In this document: one piece after another, positions 13,001 to 22,579 of the stretch
Position numbering within the stretch: the stretch's first letter is position 1
How the letters are laid out: each line of letters starts with the position of its first letter
NCBI RefSeq assembly: GCF_038502225.1
Contig: NW_027195407.1
Location: forward strand, 1 to 64,000
Direction of reading: 5' to 3'
Source of the DNA: Cherax quadricarinatus
Taxonomy: Eukaryota; Arthropoda; Malacostraca; Decapoda; Parastacidae
Length of the DNA: 64,000 bases
Program-made: the position numbers and the translations under genes
The notes under the pieces: model-generated
Seen by the model: the letters and a program-made list of their open reading frames with translations, nothing else
What the model was told of the DNA's origin: nothing
Database searches by the model: none

Positions 13001-13343
13001 CTTTTACTTTGATTATATTCTCTGCTGGCATATAAACCCCAATGAAACATACTCTAGATGCTCCCCACTCACCATCCACCCTCACTACCCTCCCCCCCCC
13101 TTCTTCCCACTTTATAATACGTAAGGGACTATTTTCCTTCACAGCCACTGCCACTCCCCCTTTTAACCTAACAGACCCACTTACATACAATTTATAACCC
13201 TTTAATGCCAAAGCACAGCCTATCTTATAATTATGTTCTTGTATAAAGCATACATCCACATTATATCTCCTCAAAAACCATTCCATCCATACTCGTTTCA
13301 CTTCATTCTTCAATCCATTTACATTTACAGTTACTATCGTGAA
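10032..13343 (-). CDS. Tx1-b ORF2: endonuclease-reverse transcriptase
   Basis: An open frame of about 1,100 codons. AP-endonuclease motifs appear in order: NVNGLK (about 13320), FIQEHN, VIGGDWNCVI, RLDRIYI, and FSDHRAVLVEL (SDH). The RT follows: GKAPGIDGLSNDFYR, YRAISLMCTDYKIFAK, LGIPGRSMRDGHSRIREFL, GILGIDWENAYDGV, GLRQGCPMSQILFA and catalytic GYVDDTTIL. A C-terminal CEHCEESETAFHAVYFC gives C-x2-C-x8-H-x4-C. This arrangement is that of Tx1/L1-group LINEs, where EN nicks the target and RT copies the RNA at the nick. No ATG precedes NVNGLK; here the frame follows ORF1 directly after its single TAA (13344-13346), unlike the -1 relation in Tx1-c, -e and -g. No internal stop is seen, so the protein could be functional. 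Confidence 0.88.
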   Translation of the reverse strand, partial: FTIVTVNVNGLKNEVKRVWMEWFLRRYNVDVCFIQEHNYKIGCALALKGYKLYVSGSVRLKGGVAVAVKENSPLRIIKWEEGGGRVVRVDGEWGASRVCFIGVYMPAENIIKVKEDFVRDVLVYFLRSLPLVTVIGGDWNCVIRGGDVEPRGAGCVLRSLRNVLQDAGVRDVEGSGAWRVDYTFVRRNYSARLDRIYITEAVRVGGVKTVDVGFSDHRAVLVELDWEGVVKVYSSFWKLNARLVRSEVVNAEFRDWWGQLWRARDGVGSILDWWENRAKPGIAGFYKFKGREEARWRYGLQNYLEQQLNECYARDEEKSFEEISGLRGRLRDIHNERFDELRVRAGMDAVLWGDKPSGSVLRSFRIRQQESTIILLEVSDDLEGYTKGQMLVTTEGISNYADYWFKRKWEKGNLEIVNKERGGVKVLGKGGEDRGGLEGIISMEEVKEAVFNLSKGKAPGIDGLSNDFYRVHWETINVCLVQVLNCMLKEGKLGTSQRTGVVVLVKKKSEGRTLSTYRAISLMCTDYKIFAKILGNRMKKVIGGMVHKGQLGIPGRSMRDGHSRIREFLQGCKGGGILGIDWENAYDGVNREYMVDILRLMGFGEGIVKWVKTLYAEATIQVQINGRLGSVLKMEKGLRQGCPMSQILFACMQHPFYEMVEEATTLQEEGSGITEVVGYVDDTTILINDVEGLRKVERVMRFFGEASGMRVNRAKSKLLEIGDWVGGRMGVEFGWDVTEQLKICGIIYMADEQEARRRNSELVGEKVVQRIRNLRAKDVTLMQRAIIINSLVYSKVWNVAVVYPLREQEIKEIQRRVLRYIWGFGRAWLSKEVVMTKVRRGGVGLLMLGPRVKAMYVKQKYVREGGVKGVRVGRVMRDVRRWWGGKDLMECENMLRVMLVIGEVKQLKVGRLVEMSRKPEVMQGVAVYPLYDWGTIWHDFQKLRLMPRVRELVYRFVMGILASKQALCVMGLVKEAKCEHCEESETAFHAVYFCRELGQVRVWLARVFKLMGGGNVEILRALTLEVRGVSEVVKRAILYIVTDFLFYSWGLKEKGGGIRVRAIAAGIYRTVCRNKLIYGNRWATAFPEAYRNITVRGLSNLAT

Positions 13344-14177
13344 TTATTTTAAAAGTGGTGGTTTACCCTTTCTTCTTGGCACACACCCTCCTATACCGTC
13401 CTGCTGTATGGCATCTTTCTTGCCAGCTTGCTTATTCACCCCCCCTATCCCTTCATTATCCCTAGAACCAATAAACCCTACATTACCCCTTCCCTCTTTC
13501 CCCTTATGACATACATCCTTTCTCCAAGATTTTACTCCTGTTCTTTGTCCTGGAGTAAGAACATCGTCCATCTCAGACGTTCCTGCAGTTCTCTTACAAG
13601 AACTCCCCTCCCCACACACCTCGTCACCTGTCTTTTCTGCCCTATGGACCTCTGCCACAACGTTGTGCACATTAACATTAGTGCACACAGTATTCCTAAC
13701 CTCCTTATCTTGCTGCACAGTTGCCTGCACCAGGTTACACCCTTCATCCACCTGTCCCTCTTCAACGTCATGCAAAAAGGAACTAAGTACTTCCTCCAGC
13801 AAGCCATCCTGTTGGCCCGTACCCTCCTCATCAGACGTCGATGTCGTCTGTCCCTTATCAACTGATAGTGTTACACTTTCTTCCATAGTCGCCTCAGCCC
13901 TGTCCACTTCGTCACTCCATCGGCAAGGAATCTTGTTTGGCCTTACTCCTTCCTCCGACACCTCTAGAGCATTCCTCTGATGTAAGATCACTGGTTCCTG
14001 TTCCCTCCGTCCAGCTTTTTTATAGCATTGGGCCGCCATATGTTCAAAAGAACCACATAATCTGCAAGTCTTCCGCTGCCCTGAGTAGTACACGTAGACC
14101 TGCGTTCGGAAGACCTCCATAAATACGTATGATGGAATTGACTGCCTCAACGTCATTTTCAGCGTAAATGATCCTTC
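13344..14177 (-). pseudogene. Tx1-b ORF1, 5' truncated
   Basis: The frame begins within EGSFTLKMTLRQSIPSYV and has the CCHC knuckle CRLCGSFEHMAAQC (C-x2-C-x4-H-x4-C). A long acidic, low-complexity region follows, then the conserved motif DVLTPGQRTG and the C-terminal GKPP motif before TAA. ORF1 of this group is a Gag-like RNA-binding protein. The N-terminal domain present in Tx1-c, -d, -e and -g is missing because the element is truncated near 14177. Confidence 0.8.
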
Positions 14178-14214
14178 ACATTTCTATTAATCCATTTATA
14201 TTTTTTAGACTGAG
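14178..14214. other. Filler between Tx1-b and Tx1-c
   Basis: A/T-rich bases matching neither neighbouring element. They may be filler made during insertion of Tx1-c. Confidence 0.4.
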
Positions 14215-14304
14215 CATTCGTCTCTCGACCTGCGGGGAGAGAGGACGCTTCTACTGGTTCTCTTGCACGCCACCTGGTGAGGAAAACATAGTATTAGCAC
14301 CAAG

Positions 14305-15565
14305 ATGGCGGACCGACTGTACCGGCGCATAAATACAGTCTGCATTCAGCTGGTTAGAGGATCTTTAAGCAACGACACGATGAACGTTCTCCTGCCAAGC
14401 ATTATCAGGGACTGTTATGGCATCCCCAATGAAGAGCTGTATGGTGTGGCATTGAATGGAATGTCAAGGGTCTTCGTGAAGTTCATGAGGGCTGACTTCT
14501 ACTCTACCATCGTAGATGAATTTCAAGAACGACGGATGAGCATCAATTCGGCAGTGGAAGTATGCTTGCATGATGTGTCTAAGTATTTTACTTGGGTGAA
14601 GGTAAGGAATGTACCTTTTGAGGCAACAGCATACAGCTTACAAGAAGTGTTCAGTGGTTATGGAACTGTACATTCGACGAGCATGGGAATGTGGAGGGAC
14701 GGCCCTTATGAGGGGATGCCGGAAGGATCCTGCACACTGAAAATGACCCTGAGAAGACCGATACCATCATATGTTACATTGCGTAACCATAGAACACAGG
14801 TTTTTGTACACTATGCGGGGCAGAGGAAGACGTGCCGTTTATGTGACTCTTATGAGCACATGGTGGCACAATGCCCCAGGAGACAGGAGCCGAGGCGTCA
14901 GGAAACAGCCTCTGTGGATACGCCATTAGAAGCCACGGATGTTATGACGGGTGAAGTGGAAAGCCGGGGTACAGGCCTATGGAGTGAGGAGGTCGACAGG
15001 GCAGAGGTGGTTTTGGAGACGTGTGTTACACTACCAGTGGAAACGGGGGGGGAGGGAATATCGCCGTCAGACAGGCCGTTAGATAATGCAGAGTCAGCTC
15101 AGGACGGGATTTTGGAGGCTGTGCTGAAGGATTTTTTGGAAGAGTCGGAGATTGGTGTGGAAAGTGATGTGAGTTCAGGTAATGACAAGGTGATGGATGA
15201 ACAGAAGCAGGGTAAGGAAGACTTGAGTGAGGTTCGAAAGGAGAGCAATGTGGTGGTGGAGGTCCATCAAGAAGATGTGGTTGCAGAAGAAATGTATGTA
15301 GAGGGTAGCTCCCGCAAGAGATCAGAGGGGGGCATCAGACATGGACGAGGTCCTCACACCAGCGCAGAGGCCTGGGAAGAAGATGTGGGCAGCTGTGGTT
15401 GCAAAGGCAAGTCAGGGAGGAGGGGGGGGCAATGGGAAGCTAGGTGGGAAGGGACAGGGAGGGGTTGGAGGGCAGGAACGAGGGATTGATAGAGAAGAAC
15501 CGAGACCTATGAAAGGAGGACCAAGTAAGCCTCAGCGGCACAGGGGTAAGCCGCCATTCTTGTAA
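14305..15565 (+). pseudogene. Tx1-c ORF1 with one frameshift
   Basis: ATG in the context AAGATGGCGG. The N-terminal domain runs MADRLYRRINTVCIQLVRGS through YGIPNEELYGVALNGMSRVF and VEVCLHDVSKYFTWVKVRNVPF; the last part resembles an RRM strand. Then comes the knuckle CRLCDSYEHMVAQC and an acidic tail. After a G6 run (15327-15332) the frame shifts: the conserved DMDEVLTPAQRPGKKMWA and the terminal HRGKPPFL lie in the next frame, ending at 15565. Without the shift the frame stops at 15489. The product is a Gag-like nucleic-acid-binding protein. Confidence 0.8.
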
Positions 15566-18500
15566 AATTCAGGTGTGTAACTTTCAATGTAAACGGTCTT
15601 AAAAACGAGGTCAAGAGGGTATGGTTAGAGTGGGTTTTGAGGAGATTTAGTATTGATGTCTGTTTTTTGCAGGAACATAACCATAGGTTAGGATGTGAGT
15701 TGTTGTTGAAAGGTTATAGGTTGTTTACATGTGATGCTTTGAGGTTGAAAGGAGGTGTGGCTGTGGCGGTAAAGGAGACCAGTCCTTTGCGTATCCTGGG
15801 TTGGGAGGAGGGGGGGGGTGGGAGGGTTGTCAGGGTGGATGGGTTTTGGGGGGCCAGGAGGGTTAGTTTTGTAGGTGTGTACATGCCAGCAACTAGTAAC
15901 ACTAGAGTGAAGGTGGATTTTGTACGCGAGGTTCTGGTATATCACTTGAGAGGTTTACCTGCTTTTACGGTGATTGGTGGGGATTGGAATTGTGTCATTA
16001 GGAAGGGTGATGTGGTTCCGAGGGGGGCGGGTTGTGTTTTGGGGGTTCTGCGGGATGTTTTGCGAGATGTTGGAGCAGTAGATGTGGTGGGAAGTAGGGG
16101 ATATGGAGTGGAGCACACTTTTATTCGTAGGGGATATGAGGCACGGTTAGATAGGATTTATGTTAGGCAGGGCATAGGTGTGGAGAGGGTGAGGACTATC
16201 GATGTGGGTTTTTCTGATCATCGTGCTGTTATAGCAGATTTGAGGGTAGATGGCATAGTGAGGGTTTATGCAGGATATTGGAAATTAAATGTGAGGCTAC
16301 TTAGGGAAGAGGGTGACCCTACGGGGTTTGAAGATTGGTGGAAATCCTTGTGGGAGACTAGGAATATGGAAATGGATTTGCTGGATTGGTGGGAAATGAG
16401 GGCTAAAGTTGAAATTGGGAAATTTTTTAAAGTACGGGGTAAGGAGATGGCTAGGTGGAGCTATGGCCTACAAAATTATCTTGAGGGTCAGTTAAATGAC
16501 TGTTATGCAGAGGAACGTGTGGGGCGGAGTGAGGATATGGAACGTTTGCGAAATAGGTTGGCGGAAATTCACAATGAAAAATTTGAGGCAATTCGAGTTA
16601 GGGCAGGGTTGGAGGATGTCTTAAGGGGAGATAGGCCATCGGGTTTTGTATTAAGGAGGTTTAAGGAACGGCAGGCGAAGACCACCTTGGCGTATATTGT
16701 GGCAGGTACAGGGGGGGGTGGCTTTGAGGAGGGTCAAGGCCTATCCACCACGGAAAATATTAGTTTGTATGCAGATTTTTGGTTTAGGGAGAAGTGGAGG
16801 AGGGTTGGCAGGGGAGTGGGTGAGGGCCGGTTTGGGGATGAAGGGTTTAATAGAGTATTAAGTGAGCAGGACAGTGACAGAATCGAGGGTAGTATTAATG
16901 TAGAGGAGGTGGAGGAGGCAGTTTTTGGGATGTGCCAGGGTAAAACCCCAGGCATAGACGGAATACCAAACGATTTTTATAGGTATCATTGGGGGAGTGT
17001 ACGGCATTGTCTGGTGGGGGTTTTGAATTGTATGTTAAGTAGTGGGAGGATGGGGAAATCACAAAGAACGGGTGTCACGGTTTTAGTGCCCAAAAAGAAG
17101 GAATGCCGAGTTTTGAATGATTACCGTGCGATTACGTTAATGTGCTCGGATTACAAAATTTTTGCTAAGGTTTTGGGCAACAGAATGAGGAAAGTGTTGG
17201 GTTTAGTGTTACATAGGGGACAGTTGGGAATTCCAGGAAGAAGGATGAGGGATGGACATGGTTTGATTAGGGATTTTCTAGAGAGATGTACGGGAGGGGG
17301 AATACTAGGTTTAGATTGGGTGAATGCTTATGATTGCGTGGACAGAGATTTCTTAGGGGTTTGCTTAGAGAGGTTGGGGTTTCGGGAGGGGGTAGTGAGG
17401 TGGGTGAACACCCTGTATGATGGGGCAGAGGTGAGGGTACAGGTTAATGGGAGGTTGGGTGAAAGTGTACCAATGGAGAGAGGTTTGAGACAGGGCTGTC
17501 CGATGTCACAGCTGCTCTTTGCGTGTGTGCAGAATCCTTTTTATGAGTCTGTTGAGAGGGTAATGAACAGTCAGGAGATGGAAGGGGGGTGCAAAGGGGG
17601 CATCGTTGGGTATGTGGATGATACTACTGTTTTGCTAAGGGGTAAGGAGGAGTTAAGGAGGGTGGGTAGAGTGATTCAGATGTTTGGTATGAATACCGGA
17701 ATGAGAGTTAATACGGTGAAATCAAGGTTACTAGAGGTCGGTAATTGGATAGGGGGGGGGCTTGGGGATAGGGTTAGGATGGACAGTGGTTGACAGAATC
17801 AAGGTATGTGGGATATGGTATTTGGCGGAAGTGCAGGCATGCAGAAGGGTAAATTCGGAGTCTGTCACGGGTAAGGTTTTAAGTAGACTAGGAGGTTTAA
17901 GTGCGAGGGACTTAGCTTTACATCAGAGGGTAGTGGTGGTAAATTCACTTGTCTATAGCAAGGTATGGGGGGTGGCAGAGGTTTTTCCCTTAGAGGTACG
18001 AGATATTGTGGAAATGCAGAGGAGGGTGCTGAAGTTTGTGTGGGGATTTGGGAGGGCATGGTTAAGTAAGGAGGTAGTTATGACGGATGTTCGGAGAGGG
18101 GGTTTAGGTTTGTTGCCTTTAGGACTGAGAGTAATGGCTGTATATATCAAGTGGAGGTATATGAGGGAAGGGGGTGTGAGGGGCGCTAAAGTAGGAAGAG
18201 TTATGGAGGAGGCACGTAAATGGTGGAGTGGGAAGGAATTGAGGGTTTGTGAAGATATGTTGAGTTTTTTATTGACAGTGCAACAGGTGGATAAAATCAA
18301 AGTGAAACGGTTGGTGAGGGTAGTGAAAGGTCAAGGAATTATGCAAGGGGTAGCCGTGTATCCAACGTATGATTGGGGGGTTATTTGGAAAGATTTTAGT
18401 AAGCTTCGGATACCGGCTAGAGTAAGAGAATTAGTATATAGGTTTATCATGGGGATTCTGGCTTCCAAGGAAGTGTTACGTAGTATGGGGTTTGTGGAAG

Positions 18501-18735
18501 AGGCTTTTTGTCAGTTTTGTGGTGATGTTGAAACGGCGTTTCATGTGGTCTTTTTTTGTACTTCCTTGGAGGGGGTGAGATCATGGATGGGTGGGGTTAT
18601 CAGACTGTTGGGGGGGGGTCGTTTGCCGCTTTTAAGGGCTTTACTACTGGATGTAAGGGGAGTTACTAGGGTTGTTTGAAGGGCTATAATGTATATCATA
18701 GTGGATTATCTGGACATTTCATGGGGAATGAGGGG
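15550..18735 (+). pseudogene. Tx1-c ORF2 with frameshift, nonsense codon and lost C-terminus
   Basis: The frame opens at 15550, overlapping the repaired ORF1 end by 16 nt in the -1 frame. It has no ATG before VTFNVNGLKNEVKRVW (from 15577). EN motifs: FLQEHNH, VIGGDWNCVI, RLDRIYV, FSDHRAVIADL. RT motifs: GKTPGIDGIPNDFYR, YRAITLMCSDYKIFAK, GLRQGCPMSQLLFACV, GYVDDTTVLL. A frameshift at a G9 run (17752-17760) moves to the frame that continues to 18679, with CQFCGDVETAFHVVFFC. After TGA (18677-18679) homology continues about 55 nt (RAIMYIIVDYLDISWGMRG) and then ends; the last ~50 residues are missing. Confidence 0.82.
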
Positions 18736-19131
18736 ATTTATGTTTGTCATAGTGAGATATAAGTGTGGTTTCCAGGGTTACATTTCTAAGCCTGATGGTT
18801 ATGTTCACTGGGTTTAAAATTTCCTTGAAAGCCAGGATACCGAGCCCTTAGGATCTCGTTTTTAAGTAATTAGATTGGCACGTTGGTATCAACACAAAAT
18901 TTTTCTGAGATACATGTCAGTTCTTTTGGGACTGGCACATTACAGCAGCCTTATCCTTATTACTACTCTAGTCTTATTTTAGTCTCGGGTTCTTTAAATA
19001 ATTTACATAGCCTAGTATTGTACCGCTAATGTGGCATGTGGTGTATTATCTTGCATTTTGAGTGTGAACTTCACGATATGCAATGTTTTGAATGTTTGTA
19101 ATTCATGGTTAACATTAATATTTGATATCAT
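18736..19131 (+). other. Tx1-c 3' UTR, first part
   Basis: Non-coding sequence after the broken ORF2. No gene or known repeat recognised. It ends at the insertion site of the 681-bp hammerhead element. Confidence 0.5.
19117..19131. repeat. 15-bp TSD (left): AATATTTGATATCAT
   Basis: Exact copy at 19813-19827. The two copies bound the inverted hammerhead element. Confidence 0.9.
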
Positions 19132-19203
19132 TGAACATTAAAATGGTATAAAATACCGACAGGTTGTTAGGTAAGACACATATGCAACAGTTAGGTATCT
19201 TTA

Positions 19204-19245
19204 TTATGAAACGTTTCGCCTACACAGTAGGCTTCTTCAGTCAAG
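19204..19245 (-). ncRNA. Hammerhead-like motif, left arm of Rz-1
   Basis: Mirror copy of the motif at 19733: core CTGAAGA plus an extra A, hairpin GCCTAC-TGT-GTAGGC, then GAA and palindromic ACGT. Confidence 0.6.
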
Positions 19246-19574
19246 TACAGAAAAGTTGATAGAAGCAGAAGATACTTGAAGACGATGTAATCAGTCCATC
19301 ACCCTTAAAGTTTTGAGGTGGTCAGTCCCTCAGTCTGGAGAAGAGCATTGTTCCATAGTATGAAACAATATGGAGAAGAAGTGACAGGATGGAGCTTTTT
19401 ATACCATTTTAATGTTCAATCTGTCAGACACTGCAACACAAGGGTATCTTGGTACAGACCTGCAATCAACTTCGACAACTTCCACTAGTGAGAGGGGCTG
19501 GGTTTGAGAGGGACCTAACCTTTCAACATCTGAGTTCTTACCTCTCCTAGTGGCCTACGTCTCACCTCCTGGCG

Positions 19575-19582
19575 CTATAAAA
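19575..19582 (+). promoter_or_regulatory. TATA-like box of Rz-1 right arm
   Basis: TATAAAAG preceded by GGCGC. A related TATATAAG box recurs at matching positions in the 418-bp units of Rz-2 and in Rz-3. It could drive RNA polymerase II transcription through the hammerhead. Confidence 0.4.
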
Positions 19583-19732
19583 GCTCCATCCTGTCACTTC
19601 TTCTCCATATTGTTTCATACTATGGAACAATGCTCTTCTCCAGACTGAGGGACTGACCACCTCAAAACTTTAAGGGTGATGGACTGATTACATCGTCTTC
19701 AAGTATCTTCTGCTTCTATCAACTTTTCTGTA

Positions 19733-19774
19733 CTTGACTGAAGAAGCCTACTGTGTAGGCGAAACGTTTCATAA
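19733..19774 (+). ncRNA. Hammerhead-like motif, right arm of Rz-1
   Basis: Stem I TGA/TCA (three pairs), core CTGAAGA (fits C3-U-G-A-N7-G8-A9), an extra A, stem II GCCTAC-TGT-GTAGGC (six pairs), GAA, then ACGT followed by T as the cleavage-site base. The self-complementary ACGT would form stem III either as a tiny hairpin or between two RNA molecules. Stem I is the weakest of the copies. Confidence 0.6.
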
Positions 19775-19812
19775 TAAAGATACCTAACTGTTGCATATGT
19801 GTCTTACCTAAC

Positions 19813-19827
19813 AATATTTGATATCAT
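19813..19827. repeat. 15-bp TSD (right)
   Basis: Identical to 19117-19131. Confidence 0.9.
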
Positions 19828-20455
19828 ATTGGTGGTGTATATTCTTCTACTTATTACAGTGTATGTGTATAGGAATGTAATGTTTCATATCTGTTTTAGT
19901 CTGTAAATTTTGTGTTTTTGTCTTGTTCATGCACTACCAACTTTTAGGTTTTGATGAGGTCAGGGTATGACCTTTCATTAGGATAATTCAATGTATGTTA
20001 TTTAGAACGGGGACTGTACATACGGGGGGGGGGGGGGGGTGGAAGTGTCAGCTGTGTCTGCACTGGCAATAATGATTATTATAAAAGGAGGGTTTATAGG
20101 TTATGTATATGGTTGTGGGTTATGTATATGGTTGTAATATGGCCTTGATCTATGGTGTTCTTAAAATGTACCGGGATTGTGTACTAGAGGTTTTGTAATA
20201 TCTAGTATGTTTTTTAATTTTATACTATTATCATTATTGTATTTGCTCTGTTTTAAATAAAAATATAAAAAAAAAAAAAAAAAAAAAGATCCATTATGTT
20301 ATGTTGATTATACGTCTTGGTCTGTATCCTAGGAATTGGGAAGGGGTTTTGCTTTTACACAGAACACTGATGTGTGTATGTAATATTGTTTGTTGGATAG
20401 CAGTCCTGGTAACGCTTTCTCATTTTGATTTAGATTTGTTGTATTGATTTTATTA

Positions 20456-20457
<2 letters not shown>

Positions 20458-20516
<59 letters not shown>
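20458..20516 (+). repeat. Long poly-A run (about 59 nt)
   Basis: A homopolymer of A following TTATTAAT. It may be an internal poly-A tail; the exact length is uncertain in any assembly. Confidence 0.8.
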
Positions 20517-20520
<4 letters not shown>

Positions 20521-20693
20521 GTTTTCTATGAAAAAAAAAAAAATTCTGTATTGTAAGGATGTGGAAGGTTGGGTTTTCAATATTGTGGTGTATGTGTTAG
20601 GTATGGTGCTCCTGTTTAGCCAAGTACTTGTGACATGCAAGTAAACTATATGTATTTTTTCTGTATACCGATCTGAGTTGTATATTAATTTAA

Positions 20694-20880
<187 letters not shown>

Positions 20881-21094
20881 ATTGTCATCAATACTAAGTA
20901 CTTCTATAAAGTTACAGTGGATGTGGTTGGTTTTATTGACTAGTTTGTAATGTTGGTGTTTAATTTCATGTTCGGAGAGGTATGAAGTTCACTGTATGTA
21001 CCATTTATTTTATTTTTCACCGTGGTTTGTTTTGTAAGTAATACAATGTATTATGTATATGCAGTTTTTTTTAAATAAAATATAAAAAAAAAAA

Positions 21095-21503
21095 AGGCAC
21101 GTTTCGTACCTTCACCCACGTCACATAGCTGGACATATCATGTAAGCAGACTTCCACCATAGTGTTCACTGCCAGCCTCTTCTCTTGATATTTGTTGACT
21201 ATGCTTGTGTAGAATCCTGCGTCTTTAAACTTGATGAAAATTCTCGACACACCATTTACTGCTACTCCATATAATTCTTCGGTCGGTATTCCATATACTT
21301 CACTGATGATGGCAGGTAGTAACACGTGCATGGTTGTTCCTGTAAGCGTGCCACGCACCAATTCCACACAAACAGTGCTCACCCGGCGTCCAATGCGATC
21401 CGCCATGTTGTATGCACAAAACAGGAAAACTGCGCAGTAAACCAGTTGTATCAGGAGCTACTGCGCAGCCTGTCCGCACGGCACAATAGCGATGCGAACA
21501 ATG
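21095..21503 (-). mobile_element. Tx1-d: 5' end of a Tx1/L1-group LINE
   Basis: The minus strand starts at 21503 with CATTGTTCGC, the shared Tx1 5' terminus. A leader with two TGCGCA elements follows (also in the Tx1-a leader), then ORF1, cut at 21095 by the poly-A end of Tx1-c. It may be the missing front of Tx1-b: the ORF1 residues lost between the two pieces number only about 35. Confidence 0.75.
21096..21406 (-). pseudogene. Tx1-d ORF1, N-terminal domain only
   Basis: ATG at 21404-21406 in the context AACATGGCGG. The frame reads MADRIGRRVSTVCVELVRGT, VYGIPTEELYGVAVNGVSRI, VEVCLHDMSSYVTWVKVRNV and is then interrupted by the poly-A tail of Tx1-c. About 103 residues remain. The zinc knuckle is not present in this piece. 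Confidence 0.8.
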
Positions 21504-22048
21504 TATTGCTAATGTGATTCTCAAAAACCGACTATTAGTTCACGAAAGTTTCTAGATACATTAATTAATGATTTATGATTCGCTTACAAATTACACTCCA
21601 TATCCAGCAACTGGTATCTGATTATTAACACTTGCCAACAATAATTTCTGTTAACATTCATAAAACGTGATTCTAATTAATATTTGGTCGCTGAACTCAA
21701 ATTTGAACTTAATTTTGTTCCAACACCTACAATTAATATGAAACAAAATCACACGGTGAACGATTTCACCAAGACAGCCATTATGGCAAAGTGATCAGTT
21801 TGATGGTCAACTACAGCAGCACTACTTGTGCATGAGAGCGATACTGAACACTAACATAAAAAAGCCTGAAAACTCTGTACCTCTATAATTAGTCACTATT
21901 GGTAATCAGTAGGTTACCTGTAGTATTCTTCTCTTTTGATCTTGCATATTATTACTATTATAACCAAAAGTTGCACTGCTACCATTCTCTATTACTGCTT
22001 CTACCACTTGACTACCATTACCAACGAGTAATGGTAGTCTTAGTTGAC
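21504..22048. other. No recognisable gene
   Basis: A/T-rich, without long frames. Nothing recognised. It may be host sequence or old repeat. Confidence 0.4.
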
Positions 22049-22270
22049 GAAGCATTTCGTCTGAGTGACAAGCGTCATCAGACGCTTGTCACTCAGAAAC
22101 GGTAGAATAGGTGGGAAGGTGATTTCGGGTGGTTGGAAGGTGACTGATTTCCACGAATGTTGTGTTTGCTTCGCGCTGTCTCTTCACGTCTACTGTCACT
22201 GACAAGGCCTGTTGCGAGGGCGAGACGTTTCGTCAGTGAAGATGCATGAGTGACACTATATGTCATTCTT
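22049..22270. repeat. PLE terminal-repeat-like fragments with palindrome
   Basis: Contains a perfect palindrome (22060-22097). Near 22222-22240 the string GGCGAGACGTTTCGTC resembles the GGCGAAACGT end of the hammerhead units, flanked by complementary TCACTGAC and GTCAGTGA. The CTGANGA core cannot be placed, so I do not call a ribozyme. Confidence 0.4.
22060..22097. repeat. Perfect 17-bp palindrome, 4-nt loop
   Basis: TCTGAGTGACAAGCGTC, then ATCA, then its exact reverse complement. It could be a fold-back junction between inverted repeat copies, as at 51105-51148. Confidence 0.9.
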
Positions 22271-22579
22271 ATTAATCTATCGGTGTTTTATATTGATACA
22301 ACTTTTATTGCAACTTTATTGTAACTTCCAGTGTTGCTACCATAAATACGACCATTATTTCTGCCGCTGTTAATTCTATTAATTTATTCAAATTACTTCC
22401 TTCTTTCCTCTCCCTCTTCCGACCTCATTTTTTTTTATTTCCCTGTCTACATGTGTCTTGGCAATAGCTCAGAACTGACTAAATCATCGTTTTAAGTGTC
22501 CTCTCACATGGTCAACTGTGATTTCTTCCTGTCACGGAATATTGATTATTATTCTTCAACAAGTTAATTCTTTGGATAT
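22271..22579. other. No recognisable gene
   Basis: A/T-rich sequence up to the poly-T start of Tx1-e. Nothing recognised. Confidence 0.4.

Larger units (their letters stand above)
9202..14177 (-). mobile_element. Tx1-b: 5'-truncated Tx1/L1-group LINE with open ORF2
   Basis: A minus-strand element with its oligo-A tail at 9202 (T-run on the plus strand), about 830 bp of 3' UTR, a complete ORF2 and an ORF1 lacking its first ~140 codons. It inserted into CR1-a. No TSD was found. The missing head may be Tx1-d at 21095-21503, separated by the plus-strand Tx1-c. Confidence 0.85.
19132..19812. mobile_element. Rz-1: 681-bp inverted hammerhead element
   Basis: Bounded by a 15-bp TSD. Two near-identical inverted arms of about 230 bp (roughly 19168-19399 and 19575-19811) flank a central spacer. 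Each arm carries a hammerhead-like motif pointing outward. The right arm has a TATAAAAG box (19575-19582) about 155 nt upstream of its motif. No open frame of note. The sequence is homologous to the terminal repeat of PLE-b (51128-51350). The structure fits an insertion made from inverted copies of a PLE terminal repeat or a retrozyme-like element moved by PLE enzymes. Confidence 0.75.

Noticed and set aside
13344..13362. Slippery heptamer (T TTA AAA) for -1 frameshifting in Tx1-b
   Set aside because: The heptamer is in frame, but ORF2 of this copy is in the same frame as ORF1, and the other Tx1 copies have no equivalent heptamer.
22190..22245. Hammerhead motif near GGCGAGACGTTTCGTC
   Set aside because: TCACTGAC/GTCAGTGA pair, but the CTGA core overlaps the stem, stem II does not pair and GAA is GAG. 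Related terminal repeat at most.
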